Notes under the pieces: generated by a model
Database searches by the model: none
The model's input: only the letters and a program-made list of their open reading frames with translations
What the model was told of the DNA's origin: nothing
Assembly: GCF_918797505.1 (NCBI RefSeq)
Contig: NC_092796.1
Location: 33,552,098 to 33,616,097 of the forward strand
Reading direction: 5' to 3'
DNA length: 64,000 nucleotides
From: Bemisia tabaci
Taxonomy: Eukaryota; Arthropoda; Insecta; Hemiptera; Aleyrodidae
Program-made: the position numbers and the translations under genes
Shown here: piece after piece, positions 1 to 10,585 of the stretch
Numbering within the stretch: position 1 is the first letter of the stretch
Layout: every line of letters begins with the position of its first letter

Positions 1-576
1 CAGGGCTTTTCGGCGCACGGAATTTTCGGTGTATTTCAATAGACGGTAAATCTGGCACCTCATACCTCGTCGCATTGATCACTTATTCACGGCATCAAGT
101 ATAACACTTGTCTTCCTCTTGCTTTTGCTTTGTTAACAAACAAAAAAGGTGAGACGTACACAAAATTATTTAGGGCTCTAGCCCAGTCACTTTCAGGAAT
201 GTCCCCAGTCTCAATCATGATTGATTTCGAAAAAGCGGAATAAATACACTTTTTACACTTCCATGGCCTTCTATTCCGTTAAGTCCAGCTAGTGGGCCGA
301 GCTGGTGAAGTTTCATTTCTTAACCTTCCTCTCCTCCTCCTCTCATTCCTCTCCTATCTCATTGTTGTTTGGACACTTATCTGGCAAAAGAGGGGTGAAA
401 ACTTCCAAGACTTTACTATCTGAAACAATTTATGTAGCAAATTCTTGGAATTTTTCGTCAACCACACCCACAACATCCACTTTCTTTGTCCTCCTGTCTC
501 CAGAATATTTTGACTGGAAATCGTTCTGGAAAATAAGGTAAGCAGTCCCTTTTGTATTCTTAAAAGTACAGCACGT
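1..576. other. AT-rich stretch, no gene seen
   Basis: No coding-like ORF or RNA gene is visible. The first 30 bases contain a CGGCGCACGG-like piece that resembles the 15-bp minisatellite further on, so the window may open inside a related repeat. Two overlapping minus-strand frames here run into the minisatellite and owe their length to it. Confidence 0.5.
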
Positions 577-680
577 GCGCCGAAAAATCCTGCGCCGAAC
601 AATTCCGCGCCGAACAATCCTGTGCCGAATCACCCGCGCCGAAAAGTCCGGCACCGAAACGTTCGCGCCGAAAAGTCCGG
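577..680. repeat. 15-bp GC-rich minisatellite (about 7 units)
   Basis: Units of 14-15 bp beginning GCGCCGAA recur about seven times (GCGCCGAAAAATCCT, GCGCCGAACAATTCC, GCGCCGAACAATCCT and variants). Because 15 is a multiple of three, all frames stay open: one minus-strand frame reads a pentapeptide repeat of type FGARx/FGAEL, another a run rich in RR/IVRR. This explains the overlapping 76-87-codon ORFs, which are not taken as genes. Confidence 0.85.
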
Positions 681-815
681 ACACCATGCAAATTCTACTC
701 GGTTGGACAATTCTCTTGTGAGCAACAAACCCACGAAATATCGAAATTGGATTTTTTGGGGGAAGAGAAACTTAGTCGACGAGGATTTACATTACATCTA
801 TTTAAGAGGTCTATG

Positions 816-1066
816 CTGCCGTGCTAGGCAAAAACGCCTTAAGCGCCATTAGGCGTTGCCAAATTTCCTTCTACAATTCATGAATTTTCGGGAAAATTTG
901 TGAATATTTCTCTTCCGATTTTCCGAGGATTCCGTTCGTAATTTGATCTGAAAAGCCTGGAAATTTTAAGAAAATTATTCATAACTTTCTTCAAAAATGA
1001 ACATTTTCCGAGAGGAAATTTGACAGTATTCGAATGCTCATACGGCATTTTTACTTAGTGCGGCAG
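816..1066. mobile_element. Family A MITE, copy 1
   Basis: Starts CTGCCGTGCTAGGC and ends in the inverted form (TTACTTAGTGCGGCAG), with GTTGCCAAATTTCC just inside the left end. About 251 bp, non-coding, palindromic along its whole length. Flanks TATG and TGTA are an imperfect 4-bp duplication. Diverged relative to the other copies. Confidence 0.85.
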
Positions 1067-2235
1067 TGTATCAGACCCCTTGTTGACGCTTGATTGCCAA
1101 AATAGGATACTTGCGATCTGGTGAGTCTGGTGGTGAGAAGAGTTTCTATTGAACTGTAAAAAGAAAACACGACATGGTATTGCCTACTTTCAGTGTTTTC
1201 CACCTCGTGAAGTCAACTGTGTGTACCTAGGCTCTCGCGTGAGGCAAGTCGCTTTGGAGAGCCTCAAGGCGTGAAAATAGGTTTACAGAATCCTTTCATC
1301 TCCTTTAAATGTTTCATCTCGTCTCCATCCTTACAAAATTCTCGCTTCGCTCCTCTGCCTTCCCTCTTTCCTTTTGTGCGGATAGCTGAGCCACGGGTTC
1401 CTAGTTGAAGGTATAAAACGCCCATACCATCTTCAATCTAGCACTTGTGATCGGAAAGTAGAATATTGTTACCATCTTTTTCATTCAATATTATCAAAAG
1501 AACGCCCTCTCGTTTCAGGTCAATGCAGGTCTTCTTTTTCAGGTGGCATACGTACATACAGGGGAAGAGAAATATTGAGGTAAAATAAAATTCGAAACGA
1601 ATTGGAAATGCGACTCAAAGTGTGGAAACGGCTGGTTTATAACACACTTAAGTGTATGTGTGTATAGTATTTCATAACAAGGAAATGGACATATCGAAGC
1701 CATTTTTGTTAGAATAATATTAGCATTATTCAGAGCTAATGTTGAATTTGATGAATTTCACAGGAAGAACATTTTTTCTTCACAGTTATGTCCTTAAATC
1801 TAGTTGCGCTAGAAAGCTCTAGTACATTTTTGAATTTAAAAACCTCCCCCTTCTCCAGCTCTGGGATGGCGTCAATTATATACTATTGATTTGACTGATT
1901 TTACTTAAAAAAAAAAAAAAAATAAAAATATTGGGATATAAACTGATAATACGATATTTTCGCTTTATACTGGCTGATAGTTGATTTGAAATATCGATGA
2001 AATTATTCATAGAGTAACTATGGGTGGAGACTTTGGTTCAACGAGAAATAAACTTTGGTCATATTACCCGAAGTACAATGTTCTGCATCGACGTTCATGT
2101 TACCATATTTTCGATTCTCGAAACTGAATTCTCGTATGTAATGCAACCTAGCCTTTAACCGAACAGAACTATAGAGGAAAGGCGGAAGTGCGAACCAAGA
2201 GCACCGAACATGGACCAAATGGTACGGCAAGTACA
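1067..2235. other. Unique AT-rich sequence, no gene seen
   Basis: Contains an A-rich tract near 1907-1930 and no convincing ORF. No RNA gene, tandem repeat or paired termini were recognised. Confidence 0.5.
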
Positions 2236-2498
2236 CTGCCATGCTGAGGAAAAACGCCGTATGAACCTTCAGACATTGCCGAATTTCCTCTGATAGAATT
2301 CAAATTTATTGAGGAAATTGTGAATACGTTTCTTCCAATTTTTCAGATTATTTTGTTCCCAATTTAATCTAAAATATCTGAAAATTTCAAAGAAAAATAA
2401 GCATACATTTCCTCAAAAATACATGTTCGAAATACATTTATCCGGGAAAGTTTGGCAACTCTCGAATGTTCATACGGCGTTCTTCCTTAGCACGGCAG
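2236..2498. mobile_element. Family A MITE, copy 2, TACA duplication
   Basis: Left end CTGCCATGCTGAGGAAAA, right end CTTCCTTAGCACGGCAG. Flanked by TACA on both sides (2232-2235 and 2499-2502), a clean 4-bp target duplication. The 151-codon plus-strand frame at 2423-2878 begins inside this element and is not a gene. Confidence 0.92.
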
Positions 2499-3350
2499 TA
2501 CAACACAAGGTAGTTACGGTTCATCTAATTGTAAATGAAACTTCTTCTATTAATGGTACCTATGTCAAAAACTTCGGTGTGCGATATGAATCAGCATTTT
2601 CTCTCGTGCGGTGGATACACCGATCGGTCAAAATAGACGCACGACGCAGTTCGGTTAGCCACATCATAAAAAAGACCCCCTCCCTCCCCCACAGTGCGGC
2701 CGGCTTAAAAAGTTCGGCAGGAATCAAGGTCAAAGGGGGCATGTGCGAACGATTGACGTACATTTATCAAATCAGAGGCAACGACGACGGCAGGTCCTAT
2801 TATTGTTTGCGTTCCGTTTTCGTTCCCTCGTTTTCTTATCCAAGCGCGACAGAGGACCGCAACTCTATCCTAGAGTGAGCCTCGAAGCGCGTAAGGGCGC
2901 GTGTTGACCGCGGCTCAAGTGGAGGTGGAGTTGCGGCTCTGTTGCGTAACACGACGGTGGCCTTTGCGAGCGGCGATACGCCCGCGGGTTCAAAGCGCGC
3001 CGGATTCAGCGTTTATGTTTAACCTGCACAAACCGGAATGATTGATCGTTTCACGCACGCGTTGCCTCGACGTCCAAACGACCGGCTCGAGCCACGGTTT
3101 CACGGGAAGTCAGCGACGAGGGGTCGACCGTGCCATTGGGGGTGATCACGGGGAAAAAGAGCACGGGGTTGTTGGGTGATAAGGACATCTCCATTTATAG
3201 TTGTGGTGGTGCCCCGATAAATTAGGTTACTGACCCAAATGATGCGGTACTACCCCAATTTGAGTTGCAGCGCTACCACAAATAATTGGAAATGACCATA
3301 TCATCTAATGAATTGAGGCAGTGTAACAATTTGAGGGGATAACTCCTGAC
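2499..3350. other. CpG-rich island, no gene assigned
   Basis: From about 2640 to 3180 the sequence is rich in CG dinucleotides (runs such as AAGCGCGTAAGGGCGCG), unlike the AT-rich surroundings. A similar island resumes near 3930-4250 after an inserted J/K element complex, so the two halves may once have been continuous. No start codon with a conserved product is recognised; it may be a promoter or an old unmethylated region. Confidence 0.35.
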
Positions 3351-3905
3351 AGTATGGAAAACTCGAAATATGTAGCTCTTAGGGCCCAAAAGGGTAGGTA
3401 ACCTTGGAAAACGAAACAGTGTCACTGTCAATCTTCAGACTCCAATATCAAAGGAAATGGACAAGAACATTCTGAAGTAAGCATTCTTCCGCAGAAATGA
3501 GTTTATTCAAAAACCAAGTCAAATACGTGCTTTACCAACGACAGTTCCCAACAATTGGACGTATTTATGTCAAACGGAACTAAGCGCCAAATTGAGTTCC
3601 TTTTCAGGAATTTAGAATGCCGTATAGCGCGTTCTGTCAAAAGGAACTAAGCGCCATGGAAAAGCATTGCGAGTATAGGACGGCATGAGCCCGACCGCCG
3701 ACGCCCGATTCCGCCGCCAAACCAAGCCCCACTCTACCTTCCTCCGCCGATGGCGCTTAGTTCCGTTTGACAGAAATACGTCCAATTGTGATTATAAATC
3801 ACTCTGGATAATTTGAATTCATAGATTGCCTACCCTTTTGGGGTCTAAAAGCTTCATCACTTAACCTGCAAATTGTCGACGTGTCCATACTCTCCCTATG
3901 TAGGT
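3351..3905. mobile_element. Family J repeat, split by a family K insertion
   Basis: Left part (around 3385-3553) and right part (about 3786-3905) are homologous to 49947-50177 and 50455-50545: shared blocks include CAAAAGGGTAGGTAACC / CAAAAGGGCAGCCAAC, AAGTCAAATACGTGCTT, and AAAAGCTTCATCACTTAACC / AAAAGCTCCATGACCTAACC. The middle is replaced by K (3556-3784). No coding capacity. Confidence 0.7.
3556..3784. mobile_element. Family K MITE, copy 1, nested in family J
   Basis: Starts GGACGTATTTATGTCAAACG and ends in the inverted form, with GGAACTAAGCGCCA blocks near both ends. AATT is present on both flanks and could be the target duplication, although AATT is self-complementary and so also fits an extension of the TIR. 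The sequence continues across K in the family J order seen at 50 kb, showing K inserted later. Confidence 0.85.
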
Positions 3906-3929
3906 AGTCTACAGCGAAGTATATTCCAC

Positions 3930-4250
3930 ATTGCCGCGCGGTCAATTCCGTGTCGCACGCTGTCTGTAAAAGCGTGGCTTCCGGACGATGCCCGCGACGG
4001 CTCGAGCCGCATGATGACGCAACGTCGCGCCGCGTGGAGCATCGGCTGTTGACTCGTGAGTGACAACGGTTAAATGCACCGTTGCTCCGTGCGGGGTCCG
4101 CGAGGTGCGTTGAAAGCGATGGCGAAGAGGATAAATGATCACGTCACAATTGATACCGCTCCCTACAAATGATCTCCCGAGTATCTCGTCCCTTCCGCGA
4201 CACGCAAACACGTGTACCCCTCGAGATAGACTCCCGCGCCAAGGAAGAAC
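3930..4250. other. CpG-rich patch
   Basis: GC-rich stretch with many CG dinucleotides (CCGCGCGGTC, GACGGCTCGAGCCG). A minus-strand 89-codon frame exists but shows no recognisable motif. Probably the continuation of the island at 2.64-3.18 kb. Confidence 0.35.
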
Positions 4251-4380
4251 ACCGTATCAATATGCAAGCGTTGTCAACTTTCGCCTGCTAAACGAGAGTT
4301 TACTCAAATAAAAGTATGGGCACTTTTCCATTTAATTTATTGCAGAATTTGATTAAGAATGGAGATGTTGCATGTGTGAG

Positions 4381-4851
4381 GAATTTGCGATTTGACTGTT
4401 GACTTTTAGGAAAAGTTCGCGAGTAACACGATGGTGCCACTGGTTTCCTCTGAATTCAACTCCCAAGCTCAAAAAAAGCTCTCAAGTTGAGGCCAAAATT
4501 GAGGGGATATCCCGCGCTATCCTGAGAGTCTACCTCTACATCAAGACAAACTCTCCATGCAAAGATGGGGAACAAATACATTGACAGGGCTGCCACCTTA
4601 TTTGGAGACTCTAAAACTGAAATCACGGCAACCCTGTATTTGTATTTGTGATGTATTTGCTCCCTATCTTTGCATGGAGAGTTTGTTTTGATGTAGACGT
4701 GGACTCTCAGGATAGCGTGGGATATCCACTCCACTTTGCCTCAACTTAAGAGCTTTTTTTGAGCTTAGGAGTTGATTTGAGAGAAAACCAGTGGCACCAT
4801 TGTGTTTCTCGCGAACCTTTACAAAATAATCAACAGTCAAATCGCAAATTC
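4381..4851. mobile_element. Family I foldback element (471-bp palindrome)
   Basis: Left arm begins GAATTTGCGATTTGACTGTT, right arm ends in its inverse. Arms of about 205 bp pair over the whole length (CTCTCCATGCAAAGAT against ATCTTTGCATGGAGAG; GGTGCCACTGG against CCAGTGGCACC) around a spacer of about 55 bp. ORFs on both strands are a by-product of the palindrome. Superfamily unknown; no clear target duplication. Confidence 0.85.
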
Positions 4852-6075
4852 CCATAGCTTGTTGGGCTAAGGCTACTTAAAAATTTTGATGCAGCCCTGT
4901 TCGTATTTCTTTTGCACGGCAAGGGGACGAGAGACGCTAATGATAAAATGAATTGCAAAACGTTACAAAATAATGGAAGGTCCTCATGTAGTCAATTTTT
5001 TCCATGAGTATTCCCGTCGTCACTCCAACCTCCAAGCGCGCCACTCGACTTTTGACCTCTTTTCATTTTTGGCATTCCTCAACGGGAGCTTTGGTGGTGT
5101 AATGACCCGCTCATTTCACTTCAAGAGGAGAGTTTCCAACGGAGAGGAAAATATTGCTGCATGAGAAGGTTGAGCAATTTCTTGAATTCATCGTCTAATG
5201 TAGTCTGGATGACTCTCCTAAGAATATTCCTTACCAGAGACGTATTCCGACTTTCCGTTTGGTATTAAGACATCTCTAAAATTCCTCAGACGTCGTGAAA
5301 GAAAGAATTTTGGTATCAAATTTATATGACACCCCCTCTTTGCTGCCGCACTCTTTATATCCTCCAGGATAGGTATTGGATATTTCATCATGTGCCCACC
5401 CTTTTAATTTCCAGGGGTTTTTCATTTCCGGAGGAAAAATAGCAAATTTTTAACATTTCAGAGAGCGTGGCAGGAAGAATAATGCTTAACGTTGATGAAT
5501 GATTTCCATATCACAATTAAATATTTCACTTTAATCTATTTGGTTAGTCACATGGATATGTTAGATTACCGATTTGAGGAACTGGAAAATCGTATTGACG
5601 TGTGCATTTAATCAAAACAAGAACGGACTTACGATTTTAAACCCCGAAACAATCACGGAATTACATCATCAGACTGTTCATCACTTTATGAATGTTTGGC
5701 CTAACTGAATTTTGTTTTTTTCCGTAAAATACTTCGGCACTTGTGGGCTTTGAGTTAACATTTTCAGAGGTTCCGGACTGAATTTTAGAAATTAGAGCTA
5801 GGAACGCGGAAATTCTTAATTTTCGGTTGATCGGTAGTAAATTATCGATTGAAAATTTATTCAAATCGAGAAACATTCGATCGGTCCATTAATGAATCGC
5901 TAATAATAATAAAAAAAACTCTAATTGATGGACGCTGGAAACTATATAATTTTCAACTCTCTAATGTGCTATAATATGGAAAGTATCAACGTACCCAACG
6001 AGAAACTTTGAGAGGAGAATACATGCGTGTGCTTGAAAGCCCGGTTTCTACCCCGACAAGTGACGATTTACTACA
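4852..6075. other. Unique AT-rich sequence, no gene seen
   Basis: Small frames at 4973-5164 (+) and 5661-5876 (-) lack any recognisable domain or splice context. No inverted or tandem repeats were noted. Confidence 0.45.
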
Positions 6076-6328
6076 CTGCTGTGCTAAGGAAGAAAGACGT
6101 ATGAACATTCGAGAGTTGCCAAATTGCCCCGGATAAAACGTGTATTTTTGAGAACGATTATGTATATTTTTCCTTGAAATATACGAACATTTTAGACAAA
6201 ATTGTAAACAAAATTGTCTGAAAAACTTGAAGAAACAAATTCACGATTTTCCCAGTAAATTAAGGTTTTATTGAAGGAAATATGGCAACGTCTGAAGGTT
6301 CATACGACGTTCTTCCTTAGTTAGGTGG
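6076..6328. mobile_element. Family A MITE, copy 3
   Basis: Left end CTGCTGTGCTAAGGAAG; the right end is decayed (CTTCCTTAGTTAGGTGG). Flanking TACA at 6072-6075 and 6329-6332 is a 4-bp duplication. The interior has the usual self-complementary TTTTCCTTGAAAT-type blocks. Confidence 0.85.
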
Positions 6329-6597
6329 TACAGTGCGCTACTAATTAGAGAGGATGTCTTTTCGTTACCCCCCCTCCCCGCGCTCTCTGCACTTGCATTA
6401 CGAGGACTAAGCTCCTTTAAATGAGGGGGAACTGGGGGTGATTATGGTATGTCCTCTTTTGTGAGCCGCTCCTCTACCCTTCCGTACCCTTGCACTTCCG
6501 TCTCACTTACTCCCGTTATATCGAATCCGATTCCCAAGACTACTAAACTTCGCCTTATTCTAAGATCACTACGTGAGATCCATTTCGAATCACAATA

Positions 6598-6790
6598 CTG
6601 CCGTGCTACGGAAAAACGTTGTATGAGCCTTCGTCGGTTGCCAAATTTCCTTCGATTCAATACGACTTTTCAGGATAACTCGGGAATATTTTCCGTGCAA
6701 TTTTTCAGAGAACTTTCTTGGTAAATAAATCTAAATTATCTGACAATTTCAAGAGAAATTATTCATAACTCCCCTAAAAAATGACCTCTT
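6598..6790. mobile_element. Family A MITE, copy 4, 3' end replaced by a SINE
   Basis: The left end CTGCCGTGCTACGGAAAAAC and the interior are present to the AAAAATGACCTCTTTG region, where the other copies continue to the right TIR. A tRNA-like SINE head follows at once. The right TIR is not found downstream, so the SINE insertion was accompanied or followed by loss. Confidence 0.75.
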
Positions 6791-6795
6791 TGTCA

Positions 6796-7111
6796 GCCTC
6801 CTATGGTGTAGTGGTTGTAGCGATAGCTCTATGATCGGGAGGTCCCGGGTTCGATTCCCGCGGCCAGGCGACCTGAGTTTGATAGTCTCAAGTAATGGTT
6901 GCCTGGGATTGGTTGTAGGGACGGAAAAGTACGGGACTAAAGCGCAAGGATTAGCCCTTGGGGGCTTTTCTGCATAGTATGAGAGAAATTCTTTAATATT
7001 TTCATCCGCACAAATGTTATCTTGTAAAAAATTAAATTGCTCAGCTAAATTTGGCAAGAGCTGATATGGATTGGTTCTTTCCTGCTTAACGCGGTACAGA
7101 TGAAGCGATAA
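6796..7111 (+). mobile_element. tRNA-derived SINE, copy 1
   Basis: The head carries a pol III A-box-like TGGTGTAGTGG (about 6804) and a B box GGTTCGATTCC (6848-6858), with weak acceptor pairing GCCT...AGGC. The body continues with CAAGTAATGGTTGCCTGGGATT and ends in TCCTGCTTAACGCGGTAC, also seen near 24610. The longest ORF in the window (177 codons, minus strand) reads antisense through this SINE and gives a GNRTRDLPI-type string, so it is rejected as a gene. Confidence 0.8.
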
Positions 7112-7405
7112 AATTCGTGTGTGGAAATCCTCCATTCTCGAACTGCGGAGAGTAAGACGAGAGGTGGGAGGTGTATTGGCAATTCCTGCTGGCAAGTGGC
7201 AGCCGTGAGAAGACCGGAATGAACTCATCGAACTCATCAGTGCGGAATTGCCGCATACTAATGCCCGACATTTACATTGCAAAATCCGATCCGAAACACC
7301 CGTTACACGTCATTCGCGCCGAATCGATACGCGGAATCGCCCTGCCGAGGCCTCCGCTTCCCACCGCCGTCGCCCCGAATGACAATTCAAACACCCACTC
7401 ATACA

Positions 7406-7658
7406 CTGCCGTGGTAAGGAAGAACGCCGTATGAGCATTCGAGAGTTGCCAAATTTCCTACGATAAAATGTTTATTTTGGAGGAAAATTGTGGATATTTT
7501 TCTTTGAAATTTTCAGACACATTAGATCAAATTACAATCAAAATTATCTGAGAAATTGGCAGAAAAATATTCAACAATTTTCTTGAAAATTAGTGACTTG
7601 CCAGAGGAAATTTGGCAACGCCTGAAGGTTCATACGGCGTTTTTCCTTAGCACGGCAG
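7406..7658. mobile_element. Family A MITE, copy 5, TACA duplication
   Basis: Near-consensus copy: left end CTGCCGTGGTAAGGAAGAAC, right end GTTTTTCCTTAGCACGGCAG, 253 bp. TACA flanks both ends (7402-7405 and 7659-7662). Termini are well conserved, suggesting a younger insertion. Confidence 0.93.
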
Positions 7659-7759
7659 TACAATCGGTTTCGGCGAATGAAAACGCAAGTTCGCCAAAGC
7701 TCAACAATCGCTTCACTTAACCGCGAGGATAGTCTCAGTTTTCTCACAAGAAAAAGTAT

Positions 7760-7920
7760 CACTGGAAAAAAAAAACTTATTGGATCTAGAATCCAGACTC
7801 TTAAAATTGTCGACAAGAAAAAATACTCTTGATTCAATCAGATTTAAGCTAAAATCAAGAACCAAGCTTCTTAAATTGAGCGGATTTCCTTTTGATTCCA
7901 ATGTGTTTTTTTTTCCAGTG
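7760..7920. mobile_element. Family D MITE, copy 1 (internally deleted)
   Basis: Starts CACTGGAAAAAAAAAAC and ends TTTTTTTTTCCAGTG, with TTGGATCTAGAATCCAGACT inside the left end. At 161 bp it is shorter than the roughly 230-bp copies: the right arm is mostly missing. Flanking dinucleotides do not match here. Confidence 0.85.
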
Positions 7921-8850
7921 TGTACACTTAAACACGGAAAAATTGGAATTGCTGATTTTACAATTTTGTAATTAAAAAAAGTGCCCGACATACTTCAATG
8001 TAGATTTTACAATATAAAAATGCTAATTTAACCACTTCCGTAAATGTACGTTTGTTGTACATAAATGTTTCCACTATGGTAAAAAGTACATTTTTGAACA
8101 TGTCGGATATACTTTTTAACAATTTCATTGTTGAATCAGTAATCCATTTTTTCTGCGAAGAATCGAAACTGCGAGGATTTTCTCTTTCAAAGTTTTTGAA
8201 ACTCTTCTAAAAGTTGATAGGCATCATAAAATATAGCGAACCTGATTCTGGTTGATAATATGCAGTTCTAATATAATATGAAAATTATTCGAAAATGTTT
8301 TAAGACACATTTTCGGACGTGTACGTCATCATGGATTTTTGACCTCGGCAAATTTCACTAAAAATTTGAGTTTCCCGCAAGACAATACCCCCTGATACCA
8401 AGTTTCTCAGAAATCGATCAAACAGAAGCCGAGATAGCATTTTAGGCCACTTCCGCCGCCTTGGATTTTAGATATTGGAGTAAAAATTTGAGTTTCCCTT
8501 CATAACACACCCCTCCAACATGAAAGCCGTGCTTAAAACTGTAGACGTCTCGGTAAACGGGTTCCCTTTTAGATGAGACTCATACATTGGCCATATTAAA
8601 GATGATAATTCTTTCTTTTTAAATCAACTGTAGCTTAAATTTTTGTAACGGGCAAAAATGGACGGTACGTATGCGATAGAAGTCGAGATGCAGCAGTTAA
8701 CAGGTCGACGGACTGTATTTTGTAGAGCAATCGACTTGAGTTAGGTTCCAACCTAAGAATACAACTATATCAACGTTGGTGTGTTGCACAGTATCACGCG
8801 CATTTGAAGGCGTTTTATATTGCTCCGACCGAGACCAACGGAGCGTGGAG
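7921..8850. other. AT-rich stretch with a short internal duplication
   Basis: No gene. AAAAATTTGAGTTTCCC occurs twice, about 115 bp apart (near 8366 and 8481), followed each time by a run ending in ACCCC; the local sequence looks like an eroded two-unit repeat. Confidence 0.4.
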
Positions 8851-9083
8851 TAGCCGTGCTAAGGAAAAACGCGCCGTACGAGAATTCGAATGTTGCCAAT
8901 TTTCTTCTCAAAAAATATCCATTTTTGAAGAAAATTGTGAATATTTATCCTTGAAATTTCCAGAATTTTTGGATCAAATGTCGAAGAAAATACTTCGAAA
9001 AATCGGAGGAGAAATATTCACAAATTTTCCTGAAAATTCGTTGTTTTTCGAAGGAGATACGGCGTTTTTCTTTAGCAGGGCAG
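8851..9083. mobile_element. Family A MITE, copy 6 (diverged)
   Basis: Left end TAGCCGTGCTAAGGAAAAAC, right end TTTTCTTTAGCAGGGCAG. The 106-codon frame at 8804-9124 runs through it because the palindromic interior happens to lack stops; it is not considered a gene. Confidence 0.8.
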
Positions 9084-9098
9084 TATGTAAGCTGCATT

Positions 9099-9331
9099 CA
9101 CTGGAAAAAAAAAAAACACATTGAATCTAGAATCCAGACTCTTGAAAACATTGACAAGAAAAAATACTTCTTGATTCAATCGGATTTTTGCTTGAATCAA
9201 AACGAAATCCGCTTAAATTAAGAGGCTTGGTTCTTGATTTAAGCTAGATTCTGATTGAATCAAGAGTGCTTTTTCTTGGCGATGTTTTTAAGAGTCTGGA
9301 CTCTAGATCCAATGTGTTTATTTTTCCAGTG
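9099..9331. mobile_element. Family D MITE, copy 2, TT duplication
   Basis: CACTGGAAAAAAAAAAAA...TTTATTTTTCCAGTG, 233 bp, with long complementary arms (CTAGAATCCAGACTCTTG against AAGAGTCTGGACTCTAG). TT lies directly outside both ends, a 2-bp duplication. Confidence 0.9.
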
Positions 9332-9359
9332 TTTGAAAGAGAGGTAAGGATCACGAACA

Positions 9360-9487
9360 CCCGTGCCCTCCCAAAGTGACGAGATCTTAGACCATCGTAT
9401 TTTGTCGCCCTGGCCAGGATTCGAACCTGAGACCCCTTGGTCAGTAGCCAGCTATGCTAATCATGTGGCCAGCCACACCAACCATTA
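9360..9487 (-). mobile_element. tRNA-derived SINE head, minus strand
   Basis: On the minus strand there is an A-box-like TGGTGTGGCTGG (complement of 9469-9480) and a B box GGTTCGAATCC (complement of 9417-9427). The acceptor stem does not close convincingly, so it is a SINE head rather than a tRNA gene. Sequence below 9360 is its probable tail. Confidence 0.65.
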
Positions 9488-9514
9488 TATCACCCGTATT
9501 TAATATGTAAGCAG

Positions 9515-9640
9515 CAATAAATCATTCCGGGTAATTTGAGGTTATAGGAGCTGCTCTTTGGAGCCCTAAAAGCTCCATGACCTAACCTCCAAAATTACCG
9601 ACATCCCTAGTCTCCCTATATGGGGGCTTTACGTCCGACC
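9515..9640. repeat. Family J fragment
   Basis: AAAGCTCCATGACCTAACCT followed by AAAATTACCGACAT and CTCCCTATAT matches the right end of family J at 3.85 and 50.5 kb. Only this end is present. Confidence 0.7.
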
Positions 9641-10585
9641 TAACGAGTCTATCCCTGGGAAATCGGAGCGAATCGGTATAGGCTTTCGGGGCCGGCTTCG
9701 CACAGTGGATCGAGTCAATGAGAGAGGTCGGACAAAAATTGGAAATTTTAAACGCTTATAACCACGTCTATACAAAACTTCGAGGTTCTAAAAGTGGTTC
9801 CATTGTTAAGCGCTCAGCCGATAGGCAGCGCTTTTGGATTTCGACTCTCCTCTGAGTACTAGTATACTAGTGCTAATTCGTTTAAATGGCGCACCAGCTC
9901 ATCGACGTGTAGGCTTTTTGGGGGGGGGGGGGGGTCCATTTTTAAAATAAATAAAGCTGTGAAAACTGTATTTTACGCTTTTAAACGTAATGCGCAGGTA
10001 GTTTCGATCGTTTGTCTATAAGAAAATTTCTTAGCGGTAGAGTAATTCTTATCGAAATTGATCGTTGAACTCAAATGAAGCCTAAAAAAAACGCGCCTGA
10101 TGAGCTCAACGGTGAGCTCATTTTCGGGAAACAAAAAGCGCGTTTACGGTTTCCTTGGAACCTTTGTTTGCTATCAGCTGATGTTTTATTTCCATTACCC
10201 AGCCAAGTCGACGGAGTTTATACTTCATTTCTTCACTAAATACATTTACTAACACCTGAGCGCTTTTCTAATACGAGTATTAGAACTTTCCCGCTTGTTT
10301 TTTTCTTGAAATTTTCTTCCGAAAGCACCCTTTGAAACTGAAAATGTGACGAATTTAACATCAAAATTTGCAGTTTTAGTCGAAAATTTCATGTCCGACT
10401 TCTCTGATCGACTCGATCCAATGTGCGTCTGTCGTTTCCGTGGCTACGTGGAATAGGCGCCTCGGGCGTGCTCCTGCTCCTCCTCGTTCATGCTCGTACG
10501 TCACGCTCGCGTATAATAAACTGTCAAAGCTCTGTTGAATGCATACGCCACGGTAACGGGCGGCGCACCGCTCTCACCACCACCG
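9641..10585. other. Unique sequence with a poly-G run
   Basis: A run of about 14 G at 9919-9932 (possible sequencing ambiguity) is the only low-complexity feature. The plus-strand ORF starting at 10423 runs into the hAT array and is not supported. Confidence 0.4.

Noticed and set aside
2423..2878. 151-codon plus-strand ORF
   Set aside because: The first part is family A; the remainder is CpG-rich without a recognisable motif.
6796..6870. tRNA gene
   Set aside because: A- and B-box words are present, but the anticodon arm has a 9-base loop at best and the acceptor stem pairs for only four bases; it is a SINE head. The same reasoning applies to 9417-9487 and 39181-39200.
6749..7282. Longest ORF in the window (177 codons, minus strand)
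   Set aside because: Its C-terminal part is the antisense translation of a tRNA-like SINE head (GNRTRDLPI-type string) and it ends in family A sequence; a repeat by-product.
9919..9932. Poly-G and poly-C runs as structural signals
   Set aside because: Runs at 9919, 33888, 40280 and 55948 may be sequencing-length uncertain; a single run of G is not enough for a quadruplex claim.
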